Origin: Ignavibacteria bacterium | Lineage (GTDB): Bacteria; Bacteroidota; Ignavibacteria; Tepidaquicellales; Tepidaquicellaceae | Reading direction: 5' to 3' | DNA: 64,000 bases | NCBI GenBank assembly: GCA_016719565.1 | Contig: JADJYU010000020.1 | Span: forward strand, 1 to 64,000 | Shown here: positions 46,561-56,239 of the stretch, piece by piece | How positions within the stretch are numbered: position 1 is the stretch's first letter | Layout: each line of letters starts with the position of its first letter | Notes under the pieces: generated by a model | The model's input: the letters and a program-made list of their open reading frames with translations, nothing else | What the model was told of the DNA's origin: nothing | Databases searched by the model: none | Made by a program: the position numbers and the translations under genes

Positions 46561-46980
46561 TTGAAAAGTAATCAGCTGAGCGAAGAGATAATCAGTAAAA
46601 TAGAAGGTTTGTTTTCTGAAAAACTCATTAAATCCGAAAATTCTTACACCTTAAATATATCACATAAGAATATAAATTCGAATATTTGTCTTGATATATA
46701 TCCTGAAGACGGGAATTTATATCTTGTATCGGTTTATACAAACAATACACATCTTCAGCTCCAGTCATGCAGTAATATGATCATCAGCGATATGCTTGAA
46801 GAAATAATATTTATTTCCGAAAATGATGTTCAGATCTCAGGATTAATAATTTCCAAGTCAGGTGACTGCTCCTTATATTCAAATATTGACCGGAAAACAC
46901 TGAAGACTGATTTTTCCGAACTGAATTCCGAAAAACTCCTGGCTGCAATAGCCTTGTCAGTATCAGAAACTTTGATCTGA
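46561..46980 (+). CDS. Hypothetical protein
   Basis: 139 residues from a TTG start. Predicted alpha-beta-alpha: an N-terminal helix (EEIISKIEGLFSEKL), four or five beta strands including a repeated I/S-N pattern, and a C-terminal helix (EKLLAAIALSVSETLI). I do not recognise the family. It lacks signal peptide, TM helix, Cys or metal motifs. It precedes ybeY by 26 bases and ends with no diglycine, so it is not an obvious ubiquitin-like modifier. Overlapping-frame coding potential is low, and codon usage looks like its neighbours. Confidence 0.6.
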   Translation: MKSNQLSEEIISKIEGLFSEKLIKSENSYTLNISHKNINSNICLDIYPEDGNLYLVSVYTNNTHLQLQSCSNMIISDMLEEIIFISENDVQISGLIISKSGDCSLYSNIDRKTLKTDFSELNSEKLLAAIALSVSETLI

Positions 46981-47006
46981 ATATTGAGTTAAATTTATTC
47001 CAGAAC

Positions 47007-47438
47007 TTGAAGATTAATTTCATTTACAACACAGAAAAAATTTCCTTAACAGACAGAAGAAAAATTAATAAAGGTTTAAAAGAAATAACGGCATTGGTTT
47101 CAAAAGAGGAAAAGTTTGATCCGGAATATATAAATTTTATTTTCTGTGATGATAAATTTATCAGAAAGATCAACAGGAAATATTTAGGTCATGATTATGA
47201 AACTGATATTCTGACATTTTTTGATGAGGATGATTCCGGAATAACCGAAGGAGAGCTGCTGATCTCACTGGATACAGTGAAAAGAAATTCAGAGTTCTAT
47301 AAAACTGATTTTAGAAATGAACTAAACAGAGTTGCAGTTCACGGTTTACTGCACTTGTGCGGATATAATGATACAAAGCTTTCAGAACAAAAAGTTATCA
47401 GAAAAAAAGAAGATTATTATTTAAAAAAAAACAGTTAA
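47007..47438 (+). CDS. ybeY: Endoribonuclease YbeY (rRNA maturation factor)
   Basis: 143 residues from a TTG start. The UPF0054 motif is complete in the form AVHGLLHLCGYND, giving the three His/Asp-type zinc ligands (HGxxHLxGYxH variant with Asp at the end). The central block GHDYETDILTFFDED matches the family's TDVLSFP region. YbeY trims 16S rRNA and takes part in ribosome quality control. Its stop overlaps the start of the next gene by one base (TAATG). Confidence 0.95.
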   Translation: MKINFIYNTEKISLTDRRKINKGLKEITALVSKEEKFDPEYINFIFCDDKFIRKINRKYLGHDYETDILTFFDEDDSGITEGELLISLDTVKRNSEFYKTDFRNELNRVAVHGLLHLCGYNDTKLSEQKVIRKKEDYYLKKNS

Positions 47439-47920
47439 TGCAGGAAAAAATATTCGAACTTATTGTAAACATTCTCAATGAAATGCAGGAGAAAAAAGAA
47501 TTCAAAGAGATTGATATAAATAAGTACACCAGCGAAGGATACACGAGAGCGGAAATTAACACTGCTTTTGCTTGGATATTCTCTAAAATCGAAAGCAGTG
47601 AACTGATCTATAACGAAAAAGGAAAAAAGACTAAATCTTTAAAGACTCCGAGAGCTCCGAGGTCTCACAGAGTTTATCACAAATTCGAGAAAAATTTATT
47701 TACAAAGGAAGCTCTGGGATATCTTATACAGCTTAAGGAACTCGGCATTATTTCGGACCTGGATGAGGAATCGATCATTGACAAACTGATCTCAGCAGGG
47801 TACAAGGATATCGGCATTGATGAAATCAAAATGATTGCCTCAACAATGGTTTTCCTTTCAGATGATCCGGATAATAAAATTAACAGGCTCATACTACAGA
47901 ACAATGACACCATAAATTGA
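47438..47920 (+). CDS. smg: Smg/DUF494 family protein
   Basis: 160 residues, the usual length. Starts QEKIFELIVNILNEMQ, and the second half has FTKEALGYLIQLKELGIISDLDEESII (shown by its ALGYLIQLKELGII core), the DUF494 pattern, ending in an aspartate-rich helix. Function unknown; in many bacteria it neighbours topA, as here (32 bases upstream). The stretch KTPRAPRSHRVYH is encoded by a GC-richer sequence that resembles the palindromic element at 5267, noted in findings. Confidence 0.85.
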   Translation: MQEKIFELIVNILNEMQEKKEFKEIDINKYTSEGYTRAEINTAFAWIFSKIESSELIYNEKGKKTKSLKTPRAPRSHRVYHKFEKNLFTKEALGYLIQLKELGIISDLDEESIIDKLISAGYKDIGIDEIKMIASTMVFLSDDPDNKINRLILQNNDTIN

Positions 47921-47952
47921 TTTCATAATAACAGAATTTAATTGATAACTAA

Positions 47953-50301
47953 TTGAAAAAAAAATCTTTAGTAATAGTAGAATCACCTTCCAAAGCAAAA
48001 ACAATAAATAAATATCTTGGCAAAGATTTTATAGTGGAAGCGACCGTCGGTCACATAAAAGACCTTCCCAAAAGTAAAATGAATGTAGATCTTGAGAATG
48101 ATTTCACGGCAACATTCGGAGTCATTCCGGGCAAGGAAAATGTTATAAGGAATTTAAAAAAATTAGCTTCCTCATCAGATAAAGTATATATCGCAACAGA
48201 TCCGGATCGTGAAGGAGAGGCAATTGCATCTGATATTGCAGATGAAATAGTTACCAAAAAGGATAAGATACAGAGAGTTCTTTTTAATGAAATTACCAAG
48301 TCCGGTATAGAAAAAGCAATGAGCAGCGGAAGAAAGATCGATGAGAATCTTGTATCAGCTCAGGTTGCAAGAAGAGTAATGGACAGAATCCTCGGTTATA
48401 AAGTAAGTCCTTTTTTGTGGAAAACTTTTTATTTCGGACTGTCAGCGGGCAGAGTTCAGTCAGTAGCTCTCAGAATTATTTGTGAAAGAGAAGAAGAGAT
48501 AGATAAATTCAAACCGAAGGAATACTGGTCTATAGAAGGATTGTTTGCAAAGCCATCCGGAAATTCGAAGCCTTTCAGAGCGAAATTATTTAAGATAAAT
48601 GATGACACGCTGAAGTTTGACGGAGAAAAACCATGCATTGAAAATATAGATCAGGCATATAAAATAATGCAGGAGCTTCGGGAAAATAAATATAAGATCA
48701 CTGATATTCAGGTAAAGGAAGTAAAAAGAAATGCTCCCGCGCCGTTTACTACCAGCGTACTGCAGCAGACTGCATCTTCAAGACTTGGATTCTCGCCGAA
48801 AAAAACAATGATGCTTGCGCAGAAACTCTATGAAGGTATTGAAGGAAATAAGGAAGAAGGTCTTGTAGGTCTGATCACTTATATGAGAACGGATTCTACC
48901 AGAGTAAGCGGTGAAGCCGTAGATTCCGCAAGAGGTTTTATTGGTGAAAACTACGGGAAAGAATATCTGCCGGATCAGCCGAAAGAATTCAAAACAAAAA
49001 AGAAGAATACTCAGGACGCGCATGAAGCTATAAGACCGACAGATGTTAACCGAAAACCGGAGGATATGAAGAAACTTGGAAAAGATCTTTATTCACTGTA
49101 TGATCTTATATGGAAAAGATTTGTAGCTTCTCAAATGTCGCAGGCAGTACTTGATCAGAAGACTGTAATAATCACAGCAATGTCTCCGAGAGGCAGTAAG
49201 AATGTTTATCTGTTTAAGGCAACAGGAAGTGTGCTGAAGTTCAGCGGATTTCTTAAAGTAAATGAAGATAATTCCGAGGATAACACCGACAAACCGGACA
49301 ATGCTGAAAGCGAGGACGACATTACTTTGATTCCATCCGACCTGAACCTGAATGATATGGTGAAAGCTGTCAGCATGAATCAGGAACAGCATTATACGAA
49401 CCCTCCTCCGAGATATACTGAAAGCAGTCTTATAAAGCAGCTTGATAAACTGGGTATCGGCAGACCGAGTACCTTTGCCGCTATAGTCTCAACTGTAATA
49501 AACAGAATGTATGTAGAGCTGAAAGAGAAAAAATTATACGCCACTAATTTAGGTAAAGCAGTAAATAAGATCCTGTCTGAACATTTCAAGGATGTTATAA
49601 GCGCAAACTTCACTGCGCAAATGGAAACGGAGCTTGATACTATTGCAAGCGGGAAGAGCACTTATCTGAAAGTGATGGAAGATTTTTATAATCCTTTTAA
49701 TTCTGATCTGACTGAAGCTGATTCCATTGCAGCTCAGATCAAGAAAGGACTTGTCGAAAAGACAGATACGGAATGTCCCGAATGCGGAAAGGAAACAGGA
49801 GCCAAACTGGAAAAGAAATGGAGCCGTAACGGACAGTTCCTTTCCTGTGAAAGATTTCCGAAATGTAAAGGAGCATTACCGCTTGAGATGCCGACTGAAA
49901 AAGATCTGGAAATGGCGAAAGACATTATTTGTGATATTTGCAGCAGTCCGATGACAATTAAAGTCGGTAAGTACGGGAAATTTTACGGATGTACAAACTA
50001 TCCAAAGTGTAAAGGGATCAAACCAGTTACATTAGGTATAGAATGTCCCAAATGCGGAAAAGGTGAGATCCTTCAGCGTAAATCAAAAGGCGGGAGATTC
50101 TTTTACGGATGTACAAAATATCCGGACTGTGATTTTATCGCCAATACTTTACCTGTGATTCAGACCTGTACAAACTGCGGAAATAAATATCTTCTTAAGA
50201 AGTCTTCAAAAAAAGACGGAGACTATCTGGAATGTCCGGAATGTAAAAACAGAACTGAAGATCAGACTGTAAACGAAAATGAACTTTCTGAAAAAGATTA
50301 A
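47953..50301 (+). CDS. topA: DNA topoisomerase I
   Basis: 782 residues from a TTG start. TOPRIM domain (KKKSLVIVESPSKAKTI... DPDREGEAI), active-site Tyr310 in TYMRTDSTR, and four C-terminal zinc-finger or zinc-ribbon-like units with Cys quartets (beginning near CPECGKETGAK, CDICSSPMT, CPKCGKGEI and CTNCGNKYL). It relaxes negative supercoils. An acidic insert (about 432-458, rich in E and D) is longer than in E. coli. Confidence 0.97.
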   Translation: MKKKSLVIVESPSKAKTINKYLGKDFIVEATVGHIKDLPKSKMNVDLENDFTATFGVIPGKENVIRNLKKLASSSDKVYIATDPDREGEAIASDIADEIVTKKDKIQRVLFNEITKSGIEKAMSSGRKIDENLVSAQVARRVMDRILGYKVSPFLWKTFYFGLSAGRVQSVALRIICEREEEIDKFKPKEYWSIEGLFAKPSGNSKPFRAKLFKINDDTLKFDGEKPCIENIDQAYKIMQELRENKYKITDIQVKEVKRNAPAPFTTSVLQQTASSRLGFSPKKTMMLAQKLYEGIEGNKEEGLVGLITYMRTDSTRVSGEAVDSARGFIGENYGKEYLPDQPKEFKTKKKNTQDAHEAIRPTDVNRKPEDMKKLGKDLYSLYDLIWKRFVASQMSQAVLDQKTVIITAMSPRGSKNVYLFKATGSVLKFSGFLKVNEDNSEDNTDKPDNAESEDDITLIPSDLNLNDMVKAVSMNQEQHYTNPPPRYTESSLIKQLDKLGIGRPSTFAAIVSTVINRMYVELKEKKLYATNLGKAVNKILSEHFKDVISANFTAQMETELDTIASGKSTYLKVMEDFYNPFNSDLTEADSIAAQIKKGLVEKTDTECPECGKETGAKLEKKWSRNGQFLSCERFPKCKGALPLEMPTEKDLEMAKDIICDICSSPMTIKVGKYGKFYGCTNYPKCKGIKPVTLGIECPKCGKGEILQRKSKGGRFFYGCTKYPDCDFIANTLPVIQTCTNCGNKYLLKKSSKKDGDYLECPECKNRTEDQTVNENELSEKD

Positions 50302-50327
50302 ATTCATTTAACTTAATATAATTTATT

Positions 50328-51296
50328 TTGAATAAATCTTCTGATGAACATATAGAAGAATTTCTTAACTATTTAAAATTCAACAGAAACTATTCGGATA
50401 ATACCGTTATTTCGTATGAGAATGATCTCAGACAGCTTTTTCAGTATGCGCGAAAATCAGGTGCAGTAAATACCAATGAAGATATAGCTCATGACAAACT
50501 TGATCTGATCTTTCTGAAAACATTTATTGCGGAGCTGTCGGATCCGTTTAAAAAGGAAGGCAAATATTCGAAGAAGACTATTTCAAGAAAGATCTCCGTT
50601 GTGAAGTCATTTTATAAATTTCTTTATAAAAATAAATATATCTCCAAAAATTTTTCTTCATCTCTCATTTTTCCAAAACTTAATAAAAAACTGCCTTCAA
50701 TACTCAGTGAAAGTGAACTGAATAAACTGCTCGGTGAAAAATATTTAACTGAACTCAGCATACTTGACAAAACTATCATTGAATTATTTTACAGCACCGG
50801 GATCCGGCTTTCTGAACTGATCGATCTGAAAATACATAATGTCGATCTTGCCGGCAGAACCATAAAAGTAAAAGGTAAAGGTTCAAAGGAAAGGATTGTT
50901 CCTTTTGGAGGTGAAGCTGAGAAATCTCTCAGAAATTATTTACAGATCAGGGTTATTTGTAATGTAAACGGAATTGACAATTTATTTATGGATAATGCCG
51001 GAAAGAAACTATATCCTATGAAAGTAAGGAGAATGATAAAAAAGAATTTGTCCCTTGTTACACAAAGCAGTAAAAGATCTCCTCACGTACTGCGACATTC
51101 ATTTGCAACGCATCTTCTTGACAACGGAGCTGACATCAGAGCCGTAAAGGATCTGCTGGGTCATGAAAGTCTTTCCACTACACAGGTTTATACTCACGTC
51201 ACACCTGAACGTCTCAAAAAAGTTTACAAACAGGCTCATCCGAGATCCTTAATCATTAATCAATTAATATCAAATTACTTTAAAACATTCTTTTAG
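50328..51296 (+). CDS. xerC: Tyrosine recombinase XerC/XerD
   Basis: 322 residues from a TTG start. N-terminal SAM-like core-binding domain (FLNYLKFNRNYSDNTV), catalytic domain with Arg in STGIRLSEL, Lys in KGKGSKERIVP, HVLRHSFATHLL (His and Arg), GHESLSTTQVYTHV (second His and nucleophile Tyr). It resolves chromosome dimers. It could equally be XerD. No integron or phage gene is adjacent, so a housekeeping role is likely. Its last 27 bases overlap the convergent ICMT gene. Confidence 0.92.
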   Translation: MNKSSDEHIEEFLNYLKFNRNYSDNTVISYENDLRQLFQYARKSGAVNTNEDIAHDKLDLIFLKTFIAELSDPFKKEGKYSKKTISRKISVVKSFYKFLYKNKYISKNFSSSLIFPKLNKKLPSILSESELNKLLGEKYLTELSILDKTIIELFYSTGIRLSELIDLKIHNVDLAGRTIKVKGKGSKERIVPFGGEAEKSLRNYLQIRVICNVNGIDNLFMDNAGKKLYPMKVRRMIKKNLSLVTQSSKRSPHVLRHSFATHLLDNGADIRAVKDLLGHESLSTTQVYTHVTPERLKKVYKQAHPRSLIINQLISNYFKTFF

Positions 51297-51869
51297 AAGG
51301 TAGTAAGTAATTATTATTGCGGAAGTAATTAAAAATGCCTGAAGAGAACGTCTCTCGGATCTTAATCCGTTTTTAACATTTAGCTCAAGACCTGATTTAA
51401 TATGATCAGGTAATTGGGTGAACTTAGGAATAAACCTGCCCACCGTCTTTTTGTAATCCGAATATACTTTTGTGAATTTGTTTTGAAGGAATTCTTCTTC
51501 GGCAAGTACAATGCAATGATACTGAAAGAAAAAAAATATGAAAGCAAATATCTGCAGATAAGGAGACAATGCATTGCTCATTATCCCTATACCGATATAA
51601 ATGAGAATGTTGCCTGCATACAGCGGATTTCTGATAACGGAATATGGACCCTGTGTAACCAGATATGTTCCTCCTACACCTGAAGTAGTTCTTGTTTCAC
51701 TTCCTGCAAAGCTGACTGACCAGATACGTATAAGTTCTCCGGATAAAGCAATTGTAAAACCAATAACAATAGAAGTCAGAGTCGGCTCCATAAATATCAG
51801 CATAAGAAAAACAAACGGCAGAGGTATGTAGCTTCTGTATTTAAAAAATATACTTCCTAATTCTTTCAT
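51270..51869 (-). CDS. Isoprenylcysteine carboxyl methyltransferase family (ICMT/PEMT) membrane protein
   Basis: 199 residues with about five hydrophobic helices. Motif GPYSVIRNPLYAGNILIY and a C-terminal AEEEFLQNKFTKVYSDYKK match the ICMT/PEMT SAM-binding region. In bacteria members often methylate unknown lipid or small-molecule substrates. It is convergent and overlaps the recombinase by 27 bases at its 3' end. Confidence 0.88.
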   Translation of the reverse strand: MKELGSIFFKYRSYIPLPFVFLMLIFMEPTLTSIVIGFTIALSGELIRIWSVSFAGSETRTTSGVGGTYLVTQGPYSVIRNPLYAGNILIYIGIGIMSNALSPYLQIFAFIFFFFQYHCIVLAEEEFLQNKFTKVYSDYKKTVGRFIPKFTQLPDHIKSGLELNVKNGLRSERRSLQAFLITSAIIITYYLLKECFKVI

Positions 51870-51911
51870 GTGATGTTTGATTAAATAAATTCAGATGAAC
51901 TTTTTACGGAT

Positions 51912-52643
51912 TTATCCTCCAAGAAATAAATCCTTCCGTCTTACACGGGCTTCATTCTTTTGTTTAAAATACTTTCTGTTTTCAGGTTTGCTGATTTTAT
52001 GAATTATATCTTCAAAATCATTAAACTCAAAATAAGTAATATTATTTTTCCAGCAGTATGACGCAAGCTTTCCCTTTGCAAATACTATGTCAGCAAATCC
52101 GCTTACACAACTGTCAGAAATGCTGTCTCCAATCAGTACAGATATTTCATTTTCAAGATCATTAATATGAGAAACCAGAATATTTCTTTTACAGGTATTG
52201 CATAGTCTGCAGTATTCATCCGTGTATGGGTAAAATATTTCAGACTTCCCTGAAACGGGATCCATTTTTAAAATGCCGGTATAACTTTTTAATGACAGAT
52301 TATCTTTCTTAAAAACCGGATCTGTGAAACTGTCAATACAGTCGCTGAAAATTATAATCTCAAAATCATTATCTGAACAGTATTTCACAAACTTAATGAA
52401 AGAACTGCAAAACTCAGGAGTTTCTTCTGCATTATTAAATTTACTCTGAAAAAAATTTCCTGTAAAATCATACAATGCAGCATAAAAATCTCTTGTACTA
52501 AGTGATCCGTATTCATACTCCTTAAATCTTTCACTGAACAATTCTTTTTTATCTGTAAATTGCAGCAAATAATTTAAATAAGAGTCGCTTTCATTCAGGG
52601 CGGTACTAAATTCGCAGAAAATCTTAAGCCTGAAGTTTCTCAT
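51912..52643 (-). CDS. HAD-superfamily (MtnX-like) protein with altered nucleophile motif
   Basis: 243 residues. The overall pattern is that of MtnX-like phosphatases: motif II IIIFSD, the linker CRLCNTCKRNILV, and motif IV LIGDSISDSCVSGFADIVFAKG (shown by its GDSxSD core). Motif I, normally DxDGT, reads FCEFSTAL (E11, S13), so the Asp nucleophile and the general acid are both missing. It may be inactive or act non-catalytically. Its start overlaps the 3' end of smc by 20 bases, so translation is coupled. Confidence 0.8.
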   Translation of the reverse strand: MRNFRLKIFCEFSTALNESDSYLNYLLQFTDKKELFSERFKEYEYGSLSTRDFYAALYDFTGNFFQSKFNNAEETPEFCSSFIKFVKYCSDNDFEIIIFSDCIDSFTDPVFKKDNLSLKSYTGILKMDPVSGKSEIFYPYTDEYCRLCNTCKRNILVSHINDLENEISVLIGDSISDSCVSGFADIVFAKGKLASYCWKNNITYFEFNDFEDIIHKISKPENRKYFKQKNEARVRRKDLFLGG

Positions 52644-55600
52644 CAGACTTGAATTTAGTCTCTACTATTGTAGTGATCCCGGCTTCCTGCATAGTTACTC
52701 CGTAAAGTCTGTCAACGGATTCCATTGTCCTTTCATTGTGAGTAATAAGTATAAACTGAGTGTTGTCTGAAAATTTCCTGATCATATTATTGAATCTTCC
52801 GAGGTTGGCAACATCAAGCGGAGCGTCGACTTCATCAAGAACGCAGAACGGCGACGGCTTAACAAGATAAATTGCAAAGAGAAGCGCTATAGCGGTCAGC
52901 GTCTTCTCGCCGCCGGATAAGAGCTCAATAGAAGTCGGGCGTTTACCGCGCGGCTTTGCAATTATCTCGATCTTAGCTTCCAGCGGATCTTCCTCAGTTT
53001 TTCCGTCTTCATTTACTTCATGCACTATTCTCAGATTCGCTTCATCACCTTCTGAGAAAAGCTGTTTGAATATGTTAATAAAATTCTCACGTATATTTTC
53101 AAAAGTAGCCATGAATCTTTCACGGGCTTCTTTATTTATTCTGTCAATAGTCTTCCGTATATCCTTTTCAGATTCCAGAAGATCATTTTTCTGCTCAATA
53201 AGTTTCTCAAGCTCCGCCTTTTCATTTTCATAATCCTCAAATAGAAACTGCTGATATCCGCCGCCAAGTCTTTTAAGTCTTTCATTCAGTGTATCTATTT
53301 CACTTTTGGATGCCGGCAGATCAAAGTCAGCAAAATATTCCGCAATGTTCTCTTCACCTTCACTGTATGAAATATCCTTCTCATACTTTCGTAAAATATA
53401 ATCCATTACCTGCGCGGACTTTATTTCATTCTCCTTTATCTTTACCTGAGCGTTAATAAGTTTTTGAGAGACGGTATCAAAGTCAAGCCTGTTCTGCCTT
53501 TGCAGCAGATCGATTTTATACTGTTCAGCTTTCTTTTCTGAATACAATTTTCTTTCTTCTTCAAGTTTTCCGCTTATAACTTTTAATTCATCCTCGATCT
53601 TTAAGAGAATGTTCTTATTTTCTTCTGACTTTGATGCCAGCTCTTTAAGCTTCTCATTATTCTCGCCTATATTTGAAGTGTTTGATCTGATCTGCTTTTC
53701 ATTGTAAGAGATTGTATTTGAAATACGTATGCTGTTCTGTTCTTCGTTTTTATGTTCGTTCTTTAATTTTATTACTTCCAGATTAAAACTGTTATAATCA
53801 GCTGACTCCTGTGAAAAATTCTTTTCAATCTCATTGAATTCATCAGTAAGGAAAAGCAGTTCCTTGTCAAAGTTGAACTGTTCATTCTCAAATTTACTTA
53901 ACTCTTTGATCTGTTCGTTAATTATCCTGTTGAGTTCTTTATTTGCTGCGGAAATATCATCATACATTACTTCATTGCCTGAATATGTTTTATTTAACTG
54001 CTCCTTTTTGAATTCAAGCTTCGAAATTTCATTCTGTAATCTGTTTATATCGAACTTCAGATCTGCGCATATTTTTTTTCTTGCTTCATCGGGTACAGCT
54101 TCGAATTCAGTTATAAGTTTTTCTCTCTCTGTCTTTAATTCACTCAATCGCTTCCTGTTTTCTGTCAGAGAATTTTCTATGCCGTTTATAACTTTCTGTC
54201 TGCCGAGTCTGACTGATTCTTCATTTACTTTCCCGCCTGACCGGATAAAACCGTTAGTTACTATATCTCCTTCGAGTGTAATGAACTTATAATAATTATC
54301 TTCCGACAATTTTTTTGCAGTATTGAAATTATCCACTATGATATACTCATCAAGAATATACTTCATAAGTCTTAAGTGTCTGTCATCACTGCATTTTACA
54401 AATTCATCTGCAAATCCAAATACACCTTTATCCTTTATGAAAACAGGTTCCTCATCTATAAATTCGAAATACTCAAATGTTTTGAAATTGAGCAGGTCGT
54501 TAAGTATAAAAGTAACTTTACCTTTTTGATTATCCGATAGCTTGTCAATAAGTAAATCAAGTTTCCCGGAATCGTCAAGTATTATGTAGTTCGATATTTC
54601 ACCGAGCGCTGTTTCTATGGCAATCTTAAATCTGTCCTCCACTTCTATCACATCGAGAATAGTAGAAACATTCTTCTCCTTCTCTTCATCAATAAGAAAT
54701 TTTATTCCTTCGGCATAATCATTAAAATTATCAGAAAGCTCTTTAAGATGATCGGCTTTATTGTTCAGTTTATGGATCTCAATATCAAGCTCTGAAATTT
54801 CCTTTTCTTTTTCAGCCAGTTTTTTTCCTAAGGAAGATTTCTCCGATTCAGTGTCTTTCAGAATTTTTTCGGAGATCTTTAATTCGTCTGTAACTGATTT
54901 TATTTTTCCTTCAAATTCACCAACAGCTTTATCAGTCTCTTCCAGCTGAGTTAATAATTCAGAGTTTGCAGCAGATAACTTTTCTAGCTGATTAAGATTA
55001 TTGTCAAAGTTGATCTTATTTTTCTGATATTGTTCCTTTTTTTCATTAACAATCCCGGCGGATGCTTTTGCTCTTTGTGCAAGCTCAAGCATTTCATTCT
55101 TTTTTTCGTTAATGATCTTAATGCTTGCTTCTACCTTTGATTTCTTTTCCGCGAGTGAACTTTCGGACATGTAAATTGTATTTGCAAGAACTTTTACTTT
55201 CTGTCCTGTATCTTCAGCTTTCTCCCTGCTTTTCTCTATATTTTCTTTGAGTGATCCATTCTCACCTGAAAGCCTGTTATTGTTTGAAGTTAAGTTGCTG
55301 ATTTTTTCATCAAGAACAAGATTCTCTCTTTCAGTCTGATTAGCATTATCCTTAATAGTGTTATATTCAGATGTCAGTGCAGAAAGAGTTTCGTCAAGAG
55401 AGGAGAGTTCAGTCCTGAATTTATCAAGCTGCATGTCATTTACTCTTATCTCTTCAGAAAGCGATTCCTTTAATTTTATATTATCATCTTCCTTGTCTTT
55501 TATATCATTAATTTCTCTGATGAGCGATTCGTATTCAAATTTTCCTGTCTTAAGCTCCAGAGATTTTAATTCTTCAGAAACTATTTTCGCTTCCTCATTT

Positions 55601-56232
55601 CTTTTCGCCTGCCGTTCGAGCGCGTTAACATTTCGCTGCTTTTCCCTGATAATATCATTTACTCTCAGGAGCGATTCATGAACTGCATCAAGTCTGTTGA
55701 AAGTCAGATCACGGTTATGCTTATAGGAAACAACGCCTGCCGCTTCTTCAAATAGTTTTCTTCTTTCGTGCTTTACGTCGGAAAGTATGGTCTCAACCAT
55801 TTTTAATTCGATAACGGAGTAAGCATCCGGACCAATACCTGTATCAATAAATAATTCCTTAATGTCTTTCAGCCGCACCTTTGTGCCGTTCAGAAAATAT
55901 TCCGTCTCGCCGCTTCTGTAAAATCTTCTGGCGATCTGAACTTCATTATATTCCGTCGGCAGGATATTTTTATTATTCTGAATTGTTACCACAACTTCAG
56001 CTACGCTTAGCGGTTTTCTGAATTTTGTTCCGTTGAAAACAACATCTTCACGTTTACCGCTTCTTAATACTTTATCACCCTGCTCTCCGAGTACCCATCT
56101 CAGCGCATCAACTATATTGGATTTTCCGGAACCATTTGGACCTACTATGGCGGATACGCCGCTGTCAAACTCAATAGTAGTCTTGTCTGCAAATGATTTA
56201 AATCCGAATATTTCTATTTTGGAAAGATACAA
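52624..56232 (-). CDS. smc: Chromosome segregation protein SMC
   Basis: 1202 residues, normal length. N-terminal ATPase half with Walker A GPNGSGKSN (31-39), long coiled coil arms (about 165-505 and 655-1005), hinge in between (VLDVIEV-like region and NGFIRSGGK), and the C-terminal half with LLSGGEKTLTAIALL signature and Walker B FCVLDEVDAPLD. It is the core of the chromosome-organising condensin complex. Partner genes scpA/scpB are not in this window. Confidence 0.97.
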   Translation of the reverse strand: MYLSKIEIFGFKSFADKTTIEFDSGVSAIVGPNGSGKSNIVDALRWVLGEQGDKVLRSGKREDVVFNGTKFRKPLSVAEVVVTIQNNKNILPTEYNEVQIARRFYRSGETEYFLNGTKVRLKDIKELFIDTGIGPDAYSVIELKMVETILSDVKHERRKLFEEAAGVVSYKHNRDLTFNRLDAVHESLLRVNDIIREKQRNVNALERQAKRNEEAKIVSEELKSLELKTGKFEYESLIREINDIKDKEDDNIKLKESLSEEIRVNDMQLDKFRTELSSLDETLSALTSEYNTIKDNANQTERENLVLDEKISNLTSNNNRLSGENGSLKENIEKSREKAEDTGQKVKVLANTIYMSESSLAEKKSKVEASIKIINEKKNEMLELAQRAKASAGIVNEKKEQYQKNKINFDNNLNQLEKLSAANSELLTQLEETDKAVGEFEGKIKSVTDELKISEKILKDTESEKSSLGKKLAEKEKEISELDIEIHKLNNKADHLKELSDNFNDYAEGIKFLIDEEKEKNVSTILDVIEVEDRFKIAIETALGEISNYIILDDSGKLDLLIDKLSDNQKGKVTFILNDLLNFKTFEYFEFIDEEPVFIKDKGVFGFADEFVKCSDDRHLRLMKYILDEYIIVDNFNTAKKLSEDNYYKFITLEGDIVTNGFIRSGGKVNEESVRLGRQKVINGIENSLTENRKRLSELKTEREKLITEFEAVPDEARKKICADLKFDINRLQNEISKLEFKKEQLNKTYSGNEVMYDDISAANKELNRIINEQIKELSKFENEQFNFDKELLFLTDEFNEIEKNFSQESADYNSFNLEVIKLKNEHKNEEQNSIRISNTISYNEKQIRSNTSNIGENNEKLKELASKSEENKNILLKIEDELKVISGKLEEERKLYSEKKAEQYKIDLLQRQNRLDFDTVSQKLINAQVKIKENEIKSAQVMDYILRKYEKDISYSEGEENIAEYFADFDLPASKSEIDTLNERLKRLGGGYQQFLFEDYENEKAELEKLIEQKNDLLESEKDIRKTIDRINKEARERFMATFENIRENFINIFKQLFSEGDEANLRIVHEVNEDGKTEEDPLEAKIEIIAKPRGKRPTSIELLSGGEKTLTAIALLFAIYLVKPSPFCVLDEVDAPLDVANLGRFNNMIRKFSDNTQFILITHNERTMESVDRLYGVTMQEAGITTIVETKFKSDEKLQA

Positions 56233-56239
56233 TTATAAA

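Noticed and set aside
46561..46980. Possible ubiquitin-like modifier for the E2/JAMM pair
   Set aside because: No C-terminal diglycine and no clear beta-grasp pattern by eye.
50328..51296. Integrase of a mobile element
   Set aside because: No phage, integron or attachment-site signs nearby; a housekeeping Xer protein fits the topA/smg neighbourhood.
53834..55681. Several plus-strand ORFs within smc
   Set aside because: They are Ser-rich shadow frames of the coiled coil coding strand.
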